A stretch of 29,846 nt of DNA from Colimorpha_A sp045591885 (GTDB lineage: Bacteria > Bacillota > Clostridia > Oscillospirales > CAG-272): assembly GCA_045591885.1 (NCBI GenBank), contig JAZNTT010000012.1, positions 1-29,846 on the forward strand, read 5' to 3'. The notes beneath the pieces were generated by a model that worked only from the letters and a program-made list of their open reading frames with translations, was not told where the DNA came from and searched no databases. The position numbers and the translations under genes are program-made. Of the stretch, positions 23,638 to 29,846 are shown one piece after another (position 1 is the stretch's first letter; each line of letters begins with the position of its first letter).

Positions 23638-24857
23638 AAAGATTTGTTTCCCTGTTTATTATTTGCCTTATGCTTCTGCCGATGCTTTTCTCCTGTTCCG
23701 AAAGCAGAAGCAGCGGAAAAACGCTTTACGTTTACAACTGGGGTGAATACATCTCCGACGGAAGCGAGGGCTGTCTTGACTCAAACAAGGCGTTTGAGGA
23801 TTGGTACTACAAAGAAACAGGCAAGCGCGTAAAGGTCGTTTATTCGACGTTTTCCTCTAACGAGGATATGTACGCGAAGCTTAGTTCCGGCTCGGTAAGC
23901 TACGACGTCGTCGTTCCATCCGACTATATGATTGAGCGCCTTATAAATGAGGATATACTCACTCCTCTTAACTACAATAATATCCCCAATATCAAGAATA
24001 TCGTTCCCGAGTTTTACGGTGAGAACGCTGAGTTTGACTACTATGATGAAGGAAGCGTTTATTCCGTTCCCTATTTCTACGGCATGATCGGCATCATCTA
24101 CAACAAAACGATGGTCGATGAGGCTGACCTCGGCTCGTGGGATCTTATGTGGAACTCGAAGTACAAGGGCAACATTTTGCAGTTTAACAACTCGCGCGAT
24201 GCTTTCGGCACCGCCCAGTACAAGCTCGGTCTTGACGTCAACAGCGCAAACGAGAAGGAATGGCGCCTCGCCCTAACCGAGCTTCGCAAGCAGAAGGACA
24301 TCGTTCAGGGCTACGTCATGGACGAGATCTTCAACAAAATGGAGGGCGGCTCCGCCGCTATCGCCGCCTACTATGCGGGCGACTTCCTCGCTATGTACGA
24401 GAACAACGAAGATCTCGATTTCTTCTATCCCAAAGAGGGAACGAACCTCTACGTCGATGCTATGTGCATTCCCAAGTCAAGCAAAAACAAGGAGCTTGCC
24501 GAGGCGTATATAAACTTTATGCTCTCGGAAGAACCTGCTGTCGCAAACGCGCTCTACACCTACTACGCTTCGCCAAACAAGGTCGTTCTTGAAAGCGAGG
24601 AGTACATTGAGGGAATGAATGAGATAAGAGAAGACGCATACGAGCTTATGTATAATGCCGATGCGCTCAAAACCGCTACTCCCTACAAAAATCTCCCCGG
24701 CGAGCAGCTCGCGCTTATCAACAGGCTGTGGGAAGAGCTGAAGTCGGATATTGAGATCAGTCCTCTTATTTACGTTCTCTGTATCGGAATAGTCATCGCG
24801 CTTGCATCCTTTGGAATCTTCTTTGCCGTTCGCAAAAGGATAAGAAATAATTATTGA
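23634..24857 (+). CDS. potD: polyamine-binding lipoprotein PotD with extra C-terminal membrane helix
   Basis: Extracellular substrate-binding protein of the polyamine importer, 407 residues. A lipoprotein signal peptide (1-20) ends in MLFS-C21, the expected lipidation site. The mature part starts YVYNWGEYISDG, the PotD/PotF hallmark, with VPSDYMIERL, PYFYGMIGIIYNK and YIEGMNEI further on. Unlike E. coli PotD (348 residues), the protein continues into a hydrophobic helix (about 376-399) followed by KRIRNNY, so it may be membrane-anchored at both ends. The ATGA overlap with potC sets the start. Confidence 0.92.
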   Translation: MKRFVSLFIICLMLLPMLFSCSESRSSGKTLYVYNWGEYISDGSEGCLDSNKAFEDWYYKETGKRVKVVYSTFSSNEDMYAKLSSGSVSYDVVVPSDYMIERLINEDILTPLNYNNIPNIKNIVPEFYGENAEFDYYDEGSVYSVPYFYGMIGIIYNKTMVDEADLGSWDLMWNSKYKGNILQFNNSRDAFGTAQYKLGLDVNSANEKEWRLALTELRKQKDIVQGYVMDEIFNKMEGGSAAIAAYYAGDFLAMYENNEDLDFFYPKEGTNLYVDAMCIPKSSKNKELAEAYINFMLSEEPAVANALYTYYASPNKVVLESEEYIEGMNEIREDAYELMYNADALKTATPYKNLPGEQLALINRLWEELKSDIEISPLIYVLCIGIVIALASFGIFFAVRKRIRNNY

Positions 24858-24874
24858 TTTGAGGTAGCTACTCT

Positions 24875-25321
24875 ATGTATTCCAATATCGGAAAGAAAAT
24901 CATGACTCTCGCGATCATTATCGCTATAATAATGATGGTAGTATCCGCCGGCTACGGAATATATCTCTTGACCGAGGATCAAGCGGCTATCGGTGCGGTC
25001 ACGATGATATTCGGGCCGATCTTATCCTGGATCATGGGCTTCTTCCTTTACGGCTTCGGACGTCTTATTGACAACACCGACTATATTGCCCGTAAAATGG
25101 GACGCCGCGACGGCTTCGGTATTCCCGACGTTTCCGACAAGCTCGATTGGAGTACGCCCGACGAGGATGACAGCATTGAGGAGACGATCGTTCCCCCGAG
25201 CTTTATTGCGCAGAGAGTTATAACCGACAAGGATAGCTCGACTGTGTTCTGCTCCTCTTGCGGCAGCAAGATAAGCACCGACAGCGCCTTCTGCCCCAAA
25301 TGCGGAAATAAGGTAAAATAA
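24875..25321 (+). CDS. membrane protein with C-terminal zinc ribbon
   Basis: A 148-residue protein of unknown function. Two transmembrane helices (about 9-32 and 38-62) are followed by an acidic linker and a C-terminal zinc ribbon, C126-x2-C129 and C140-x2-C143 (FCSSCGSK...FCPKCGNK). Inside-positive residues (RKMGRR, 73-78) place the ribbon in the cytoplasm. It follows potD by 17 bases with its own GAGGTAG site and precedes the operon terminator, so it is co-transcribed with potABCD. A role in regulating or assembling the transporter is possible but only inferred from position. Confidence 0.82.
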   Translation: MYSNIGKKIMTLAIIIAIIMMVVSAGYGIYLLTEDQAAIGAVTMIFGPILSWIMGFFLYGFGRLIDNTDYIARKMGRRDGFGIPDVSDKLDWSTPDEDDSIEETIVPPSFIAQRVITDKDSSTVFCSSCGSKISTDSAFCPKCGNKVK

Positions 25322-25334
25322 CATAGCAAACGAA

Positions 25335-25362
25335 AAACAACCGAGCTTCCGCTCGGTTGTTT
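25335..25362 (+). terminator. terminator of the potABCD operon
   Basis: AAACAACCGAGC and GCTCGGTTGTTT pair around TTCC, just after the zinc-ribbon gene. The following bases are CTATATATT, only moderately U-rich. Confidence 0.82.
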
Positions 25363-25476
25363 CTATATATTCCGTTTTGCTTTATTTTGTGTTTTAATTC
25401 ATCTTGTTTCCGCCGCCGCATTATCTATATTAACTTAAAAACTCATTCGCGTAATCAAGCTCTCCTACTTCTTCCC

Positions 25477-25695
25477 TTACGGCTCGGAAACTCTTTTCTT
25501 TTTCGGTTTTCTCTTTTCTTTCAGATTTTTGGTAAGCCAATTTTTCTCACCCGCGGTTGCGGCTTTTTCATCCCTTAACTTACCGTCAATCTTGTTTTTC
25601 CTTTTGTGCTCGGCACTTACGGTGTTAAGAAACGATCACGCATTTGCGGGTGAATACTGCTGTTCAACTTGTGCCAACGGTATCACCACTTTCAT
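25477..25695 (-). pseudogene. small reading frame interrupted by one TGA
   Basis: On the minus strand an ATG at 25693-25695 opens MKVVIPLAQVEQQYSPANA, stops at TGA (25636-25638), and continues in the same frame for 52 sense codons (SFLNTVSAEHKRKNK... ending KPKKKRVSEP) to a TAA at 25477-25479. The second part is rich in Lys and Arg. A strong promoter lies just upstream (25726-25754). I do not recognise the protein. It is most simply a nonsense-mutated small gene. The intergenic region 25363-25937 otherwise shows no intact gene. The ribosome site is weak (AAGAGA, about 13 bases before the ATG). Confidence 0.45.
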
Positions 25696-25725
25696 TTTTA
25701 TTCTGCTATTTCTCTTAGCATCTTT

Positions 25726-25754
25726 ATTTTAGCACAATAATTTCTGTTTGTCAA
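25726..25754 (-). promoter_or_regulatory. near-consensus promoter reading into 25.7-25.4 kb
   Basis: Minus-strand TTGACA (25749-25754) and TAAAAT (25726-25731), 17 bp apart, 11 of 12 consensus bases. No intact gene follows, only the TGA-interrupted frame. Confidence 0.75.
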
Positions 25755-25906
25755 TAGGTTTTTTATAATTTTTATATAAAAAGTTGTGAATACCTCGTTT
25801 TATTAACACCGCGAGGCTTTCCGAACAGCCTTATCAAGCAAATAACGGCGGTGTCGGATAGGCAGGTTTGCGAGCTTGACAAGATATCTGATATTGAGTT
25901 TTGAAA

Positions 25907-25932
25907 AGAAAGGACGGAGAATTCTCCGTCCT
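25907..25932. terminator. terminator downstream of the XRE gene
   Basis: A perfect 26-base palindrome, AAAGGACGGAGAA and its complement, ends six bases from the XRE stop. Flanking T-rich bases on both strands suggest it works both ways. Confidence 0.82.
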
Positions 25933-25937
25933 TTTTA

Positions 25938-26246
25938 TTATCTTTTTAATCCTTTTGCGATAGATATCAGATTGTCAAGCTGATCGTCCTTCAAGCCCTT
26001 GATCGCCTCGTTCAGTTCCTTTGCTTTTACAGGATTTCTGTATTCGGTAGCGAAGAACTCCGCAGGCGTTATTCCCAAATATTCGCAGATATAAAAGAAA
26101 ACGGTCATTGAGGGGAAACTAACGCCTGTTTCTATACCGTTTATATATCCTTGACTTTGTCCAATATCCAAGCTCATCTCACGCGCCGACACGCCTTTGT
26201 TAAGACGAAGTTGAGAAAGCCGCAAAGCAAATTCTTTTAATTCCAC
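25938..26246 (-). CDS. XRE-family transcriptional regulator
   Basis: A 102-residue DNA-binding protein with an N-terminal HTH_3 domain (about 5-62): LRLSQLRLNKGVSAREMSLD, then GQSQGYINGIETGVSFPSM as the recognition-helix region, then FFYICEYLGITPAEFF. The C-terminal 40 residues are helical and charged, perhaps for dimerisation. It is divergent from the SLOG-like gene at 26391. The two start codons are each preceded by TGGTGATTA in mirror orientation, so control of both genes by this protein is plausible. Its own promoter is not clear. Confidence 0.9.
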   Translation of the reverse strand: MELKEFALRLSQLRLNKGVSAREMSLDIGQSQGYINGIETGVSFPSMTVFFYICEYLGITPAEFFATEYRNPVKAKELNEAIKGLKDDQLDNLISIAKGLKR

Positions 26247-26249
26247 TAC

Positions 26250-26389
26250 TAATCACCATCCCTATGTATCTAATTGTACTATATAGAATGGCATATTATA
26301 TATTACGTATTCCGCAACATGCATTGACATATTCAAATCATTCGGATATAATTGCATTAACTACTGATTTATTCATTAACTGGTGATTA
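26250..26389. promoter_or_regulatory. shared promoter region with repeated TGGTGATTA-type sites
   Basis: The plus-strand promoter TTGACA (26324-26329) / TATAAT (26347-26352), 17-bp spacer, is perfect. TGGTGATTA occurs at 26381-26389 and, inverted, at 26250-26258, next to each divergent start codon. A direct repeat also lies around the transcript start: TTAACTACTGATT (26357-26369) and TTAACTGGTGATT (26376-26388), offset by 19 bp. These are candidate operators for the XRE protein. Confidence 0.6.
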
Positions 26390-26390
26390 T

Positions 26391-26819
26391 ATGGTTTGTA
26401 CTTTCTTTGGGCATCGTGACACGCCGGCTGAAATTCGCGATAAGCTACAAGCGGTGTTGGTTGATCTTATTAAAAATCACGGTGCCGATACTTTTTACAT
26501 CGGCAACAACGGCAATTTTGATGCTATGGCAAAGGGCGTCCTGACGAAGTTGAAGCAGAAATATCCACATATTGATTACGTTGTGGTATTGGCATATATG
26601 CCGAGGACAAAATCGGACGAATACGAGGCAGATTGTGAAACCCTCTATCCCGAGGGACTTGAAAATACTCCGCAGAGGTTTGCAATTTCCAAAAGAAACG
26701 AATGGCTCGTTGAAAATGCAGACGCTGTAATAACTTATGTAGAGCATTCTTGGGGCGGTGCTTCGCAGTTCAAAAAGCTCGCAGAAAAGCGAGGAAAAAC
26801 AGTAATAAATTTGGTATAA
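26391..26819 (+). CDS. SLOG-superfamily (DUF1273/YpsA-like) Rossmann protein
   Basis: A 142-residue cytoplasmic protein of the SLOG-type Rossmann group, related to short DUF1273-like proteins common in Clostridia. Visible features: FFGHRDTP at the N-terminus, the loop FYIGNNGNFD (35-44), VVLAYMP (65-71), YPEGLE, the FAISKRNEWLVENAD segment, and WGGA (121-124), whose glycines probably bind a nucleotide or sugar-nucleotide ligand. The biochemical role of this subgroup is unknown; other SLOG proteins sense or process nucleotide signals. It has its own consensus promoter and terminator and stands divergent from an XRE regulator. Confidence 0.82.
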   Translation: MVCTFFGHRDTPAEIRDKLQAVLVDLIKNHGADTFYIGNNGNFDAMAKGVLTKLKQKYPHIDYVVVLAYMPRTKSDEYEADCETLYPEGLENTPQRFAISKRNEWLVENADAVITYVEHSWGGASQFKKLAEKRGKTVINLV

Positions 26820-26820
26820 G

Positions 26821-26844
26821 AACGGCACCCTATCGGGTGCCGTT
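26821..26844 (+). terminator. terminator of the SLOG-like gene
   Basis: AACGGCACCC and GGGTGCCGTT pair around TATC, followed by CTTATTTT. It begins right after the stop codon. Confidence 0.88.
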
Positions 26845-26863
26845 CTTATTTTGCTCACCCCCC

Positions 26864-26892
26864 TTGACTGACGGCGGGTAAAGAGCTATAAT
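26864..26892 (+). promoter_or_regulatory. promoter of pepF
   Basis: TTGACT (26864-26869) and TATAAT (26887-26892) are separated by 17 bp. The pepF ATG lies 35 bases past the -10 box. Confidence 0.88.
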
Positions 26893-26927
26893 ATAATTAA
26901 AGTTATTTGATTGAAAGGTAACATATT

Positions 26928-28727
26928 ATGAGCATGAAAAAGATACCGCTCAGATCCGAGGTCTTAAAGGAAAACACCTGGGCGACCGAGGACATATTTG
27001 AAAATGACGCGGCGTGGGAAAAGGCGTTTGAGGAAGCGCAGTCCTACCCCGCTAAGATCGCATCGTTTGCAGGCAAGATCAGTGCAAGCGCTGAGGGTCT
27101 ATACGAGTACCTGACCTTCGACGAGGAAGCAGACATAACCCTTTCTAAGCTATACAGCTACGCGCACCTCAATTCCGACACCGACACCGGCAACGCGGTC
27201 TATCAGGCGATGGTCGGCAGATGCCGTTCGTTCTTCGTTCAGTGCGGCGCGGCAAGCGCGTTTGCTACTCCCGAGCTTATCGGAATCGACGACAAGACGA
27301 TGGAGCGCTTCTACAAGGAAGAGCCGCGTCTTGAGCTTTACCGCCGTTCGCTCGACAGAATAAGAAGCAAGAAGCCGCACATTCTCTCCGAGTCCGAGGA
27401 AAAGCTTCTCGCAGGCGCGTCGGAGATTTCGGGTGCCGCTACCACGATCGGCTCGTTCTTCCGTAACGCCGATCTTCGCTTCCCCGACATCGTTGACGGT
27501 GAGGGCAATACCCGTCAGCTCACGCAGGGCTCCTACATTCCTTGCGTCGAAAGCTCCGACAGAGTTCTCCGCAAAAACGCCTTTGAGGCGCTTTATCACA
27601 CGTTCGGCTCCTTCAAGAACACAACTGCTGCGCTTCTTGACGCGCAGATGCGTCAGCTCAAGTTCTTTGCATCCTCGCGCAAGTACGGAAGTGCTCTTGA
27701 AGCTTCTCTTTCGAGAACCGAGGTTCCGACTGAGGTTTATCACAACCTTATTGCAACAGTGCACAAGAATATGCCTCTCATGCACCGCTACATGGCGCTC
27801 CGCAAGAAGCTCATGAGCCTTGACGAGCTTCATATGTACGACATTTATCCGACACTCGTTTCCGAAGCGGAGAACGTGATTCCCTTTGAGGAAGCAAAGA
27901 AGATCACTCTCGAGGCGCTCAAGCCCCTCGGCGAGGATTACCTCAAGGTCGTAAAGCACGCTTACGAGAACAGATGGATCGACGTTTACGAGAACGTCGG
28001 CAAGCGCGGCGGCGCATATTCGTCGGGCGCACGTCCTCACCCCTACGTGCTTCTCAACCACGAGGACACGCTCAATTCCATGTTCACCCTCGCGCACGAG
28101 ATGGGACACGCAATGCACTCCTACCTCTCGAAGGAAAATCAGCCGACCGTTTACTCTGATTACGTAATTTTCGTTGCCGAGGTCGCATCGACCTGCAACG
28201 AGGCACTCCTTATGTCGCATCTCCTTTCAAAGACCACCGACAAGGCGGGCAGAGCGTACCTTATAAACTACTTCCTCGAGCAGTTCCGTACGACCCTTTA
28301 CCGTCAGACGATGTTCGCTGAATTTGAGCTTGAAATGTCGAAGCTCGTTGAGGGCGGTCAGTCGCTCACCGCTGACGCGCTTTGCAAGATCTATCACCGT
28401 CTTAACGAGGAATACTATGGCCCTGCCGTTACTATTGATTCCGAGATCGATATGGAATGGGCGAGGATCCCTCACTTCTTCATGAATTTCTACGTGTTCC
28501 AGTACGCGACCGGCTTCTCTGCCGCTATGGCTCTCTCGCGCAAGATACTGAACGAGGGCGACGAGGCAGTTAAGAAGTACCTCGGATTCCTCTCCGCAGG
28601 TTGCTCCGACACGCCTATCGAGATCCTAAAGAAGGCAGGCGTTGATATGGCGACCTCCGAGCCGATCGAGACCGCGCTCAAGACGTTTGAAGAGCTTCTT
28701 AACGAGTTCGAAGAGCTTATGGCATAA
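26928..28727 (+). CDS. pepF: oligoendopeptidase F (M3B)
   Basis: Cytoplasmic zinc peptidase that cuts short peptides, 599 residues, normal for PepF. The zinc motif is H390-E391-M-G-H394 in LAHEMGHAMHSY, with the third ligand probably E418 in FVAEVASTCNE. The N-terminal region (LKENTWATEDIF) and the C-terminal FFMNFYVFQYATGFSAA are also typical. The ATG at 26928 has GAAAGG 9 bases upstream; a second ATG two codons later is less likely. It is monocistronic, with its own promoter and terminator. Confidence 0.96.
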   Translation: MSMKKIPLRSEVLKENTWATEDIFENDAAWEKAFEEAQSYPAKIASFAGKISASAEGLYEYLTFDEEADITLSKLYSYAHLNSDTDTGNAVYQAMVGRCRSFFVQCGAASAFATPELIGIDDKTMERFYKEEPRLELYRRSLDRIRSKKPHILSESEEKLLAGASEISGAATTIGSFFRNADLRFPDIVDGEGNTRQLTQGSYIPCVESSDRVLRKNAFEALYHTFGSFKNTTAALLDAQMRQLKFFASSRKYGSALEASLSRTEVPTEVYHNLIATVHKNMPLMHRYMALRKKLMSLDELHMYDIYPTLVSEAENVIPFEEAKKITLEALKPLGEDYLKVVKHAYENRWIDVYENVGKRGGAYSSGARPHPYVLLNHEDTLNSMFTLAHEMGHAMHSYLSKENQPTVYSDYVIFVAEVASTCNEALLMSHLLSKTTDKAGRAYLINYFLEQFRTTLYRQTMFAEFELEMSKLVEGGQSLTADALCKIYHRLNEEYYGPAVTIDSEIDMEWARIPHFFMNFYVFQYATGFSAAMALSRKILNEGDEAVKKYLGFLSAGCSDTPIEILKKAGVDMATSEPIETALKTFEELLNEFEELMA

Positions 28728-28738
28728 TTCAAAACAGC

Positions 28739-28771
28739 AAAAGGACGAGAGTAATCCTCTCGTCCTTTTTA
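28739..28771 (+). terminator. terminator of pepF
   Basis: AAAAAGGACGAGAG and CTCTCGTCCTTTTT pair around TAATC, 11 bases after the stop. A smaller hairpin, TATATCCC/GGGATATA at 28821-28843, may serve the convergent YhcH gene but lacks a U run. Confidence 0.9.
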
Positions 28772-28854
28772 TAATTGTAGGAAGTCCACGGTATATTCTA
28801 TATGTTTTGTCTAAGGGAAATATATCCCGCAGAATGGGATATAAGCTCGTCTAT

Positions 28855-29313
28855 TTAGAGAGCGATTTTTACCAAAATCTTTTTGATAGGGGCAGAATTG
28901 CCGTTGACGCCAAGCCCTGGTTTGTGAATATCGTTGGGGAAGAAAATTCCATACTCACCCGCTTCCACAAGGATTTTTCCTGCTTTATCGGCGTCGTAAT
29001 AAAATTCCACGTCCTTTTCTTCATTATAGTCAGTCTTTAACGTCGCTTTTTGGACGTCTACAACCTGCATAATTTCTGCGCCGGATGCGATATATTGAAT
29101 ATCGATATATTTTCTATGTCCTTCATATTTTGCATCCGCTTCGACTTTGCCGTTATATTCCTGCACGGAGGCGTGAATTTTTCTACCGTCTATTTCATAT
29201 TTGCCGACGGCGTAGTTTTCTTCTACTGCTTTTCTGATAAAGTCGAATGCTTGCGCAAAACCATTGTGCAAGCCGTAATATTTTTCGCAGTTTTTTAAGG
29301 TATCAAAGATCAT
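28855..29313 (-). CDS. YhcH/YjgK/YiaL-family cupin protein
   Basis: A 152-residue beta-barrel protein of the DUF386/EbgC group. Members are linked to sialic acid, galactoside and other sugar catabolism, often as anomerase- or isomerase-like accessory enzymes. The metal-site pattern is visible: E64-x-H66...D71 in YEGHRKYIDIQYI and H130 in FFPNDIHKPG. No sugar genes are adjacent, so the substrate is unknown. The ATG has AAGGAG 7 bases upstream. The promoter is not clear; the region just upstream contains the relic at 29362-29436. Confidence 0.9.
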   Translation of the reverse strand: MIFDTLKNCEKYYGLHNGFAQAFDFIRKAVEENYAVGKYEIDGRKIHASVQEYNGKVEADAKYEGHRKYIDIQYIASGAEIMQVVDVQKATLKTDYNEEKDVEFYYDADKAGKILVEAGEYGIFFPNDIHKPGLGVNGNSAPIKKILVKIAL

Positions 29314-29361
29314 AATTTTTCTCCTTTTTATATTTCAACGCTACCTTGGGTGCGTTGTTTT

Positions 29362-29436
29362 TTATTTATCCGCCTTACTTGCCGCATAATTCGCTTAGTG
29401 AATATTTGCACCAATACTTGTACCGCTTCGCTCCAT
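29362..29436 (-). pseudogene. fragment of a second four-helix bundle (S23-like) gene
   Basis: The minus strand reads RSGTSIGANIH, a stop, then ANYAASKADK and a second stop. This aligns residue for residue with RSGTSIGANINEANYGQSKADF (39-60) of the intact protein at 5363-5719. DNA similarity is also clear (GGTACAAGTATTGGTGCAAA against GGTACGAGTATTGGCGCAAA). Nothing outside these 25 codons resembles the family. It is a decayed remnant between the YhcH and rRNA methyltransferase genes. Confidence 0.8.
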
Positions 29437-29458
29437 GAATTGAATTGCCGTGTTCTCC

Positions 29459-29846
29459 TCACGCCCCGCAGGGCAATTCATTGTCGAGTCGCCGTGTGAG
29501 ACACACGACACTCTCGACGTGCCCAGTACGAGGAAACATATCAACGGGGGTGACTTCGCCCATTTCGTAGCCCGATTCGATTAGCTTTTTCGCGTCGCGG
29601 GCGAGGGTGGTTGGGTCGCAGGAAACGTAGACGAGTTTTCGAAGAGAGCTGTTTGCTATCTTATCGGTCAGCTCAGCCGACATTCCCTTACGCGGCGGGT
29701 CGATAAAGACACAGTCGAAGTCGTCTATCTCGAACGTCATCGCGTCGGCGCAGATGAAGGTTGCGTTTTTGATGCCGTTGAGCGCGGCGTTTTGTTTCGC
29801 GTTTTCAACCGCCTGCGGGATTATTTCGATACCGAGGACTGATGCG
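29459..29846 (-). CDS. TrmA/RlmD-family RNA (uracil-5-)-methyltransferase, 3' part
   Basis: The C-terminal 128 residues of a SAM-dependent m5U methyltransferase; the 5' part lies beyond the window. The frame is open to the window edge and shows the SAM-binding motif GIEIIPQAVENAKQNA, then FIDPPRKGM, and the catalytic YVSCDPTTLARD, whose Cys is the nucleophile that attacks uracil C6. The end MFPRTGHVESVVCLTRR is conserved across RlmCD, RlmD and TrmA relatives, so the exact target (23S U747/U1939 or tRNA U54) cannot be decided from this piece. Confidence 0.93.
   Translation of the reverse strand, partial: ASVLGIEIIPQAVENAKQNAALNGIKNATFICADAMTFEIDDFDCVFIDPPRKGMSAELTDKIANSSLRKLVYVSCDPTTLARDAKKLIESGYEMGEVTPVDMFPRTGHVESVVCLTRRLDNELPCGA

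Noticed and set aside
25529..25732. Small plus-strand frames in 25357-25732 as genes
   Set aside because: They have no ribosome site, a Phe/Leu-rich composition typical of the antisense of the Lys/Glu-rich minus frame, and no recognisable motif.
25770..25901. Plus-strand frame ending LIKQITAVSDRQVCELDKISDIEF as the tail of a decayed gene
   Set aside because: It looks protein-like but has no start codon, no promoter and no family match I can name. It could be a relic, but the evidence is too thin.
26391..26819. Toxin-antitoxin system formed with the XRE gene
   Set aside because: The genes are divergent rather than overlapping in tandem, and the SLOG-like protein shows no known toxin motif.

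Overview
The window looks like ordinary chromosome from an anaerobic Clostridia-type Firmicute, probably an uncultured gut Oscillospirales-like lineage. Evidence: strong AGGAG-type ribosome sites, TTGACA-17-TATAAT promoters, a Gram-positive style PotD lipoprotein, MutS/MutL with the MutL endonuclease motif, and protein families typical of gut Clostridia. Placement below class is inference. TGA is a normal stop here. No phage, plasmid, CRISPR array or intact IS was found.

Layout. (1) 1-3418, plus: methionine branch, with the metF 3' end, a free-standing MetH reactivation-domain gene and metH, each overlapping the next by ATGA. (2) 3419-3671 is a repeat-filled gap, then cysK on the plus strand. 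(3) 4619-6300, minus: a small membrane protein, tRNA-Cys, a four-helix-bundle (S23-like) protein and a Val-Asp-Phe-Gly tRNA cluster, several with near-consensus promoters. (4) 6465-8116, plus: pyridoxal kinase and an SDR oxidoreductase, an operon divergent from the tRNAs. (5) 8153-16316, minus: miaB-mutS-mutL-tgt-rluA, combining mismatch repair with tRNA/rRNA modification, and interrupted twice by a hairpin MITE-like repeat. (6) 16458-18197, plus: mntP and an M14 peptidase. (7) 18516-19703, minus: hemW; divergent from it is an M50 membrane protease at 19770-20345. (8) 20346-20831 is another repeat-filled gap, followed by the polyamine importer potABCD (all ATGA overlaps) and a membrane zinc-ribbon gene. 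(9) 25322-25937 has no intact gene, but on the minus strand it carries a strong promoter and a small reading frame broken by one TGA. (10) A divergent XRE regulator / SLOG-like protein pair. (11) pepF. (12) A YhcH-family gene, a relic of an S23-like gene, and the 3' part of a TrmA/RlmD-type rRNA methyltransferase running off the window.

Functional reading. Most genes are housekeeping: one-carbon/methionine and cysteine synthesis, B6 salvage, RNA modification, repair, metal and polyamine transport, peptide turnover. The least explained structure is a modular family of intergenic hairpin repeats whose blocks recur in different combinations and orientations in at least six gaps between 3.4 and 20.6 kb. 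Other points of interest are the XRE/SLOG pair with repeated sites in its shared promoter region, an SDR with a FabI-like glycine loop, a PotD with an extra C-terminal membrane helix, and two gene relics. I did not find a clear new multi-gene system.
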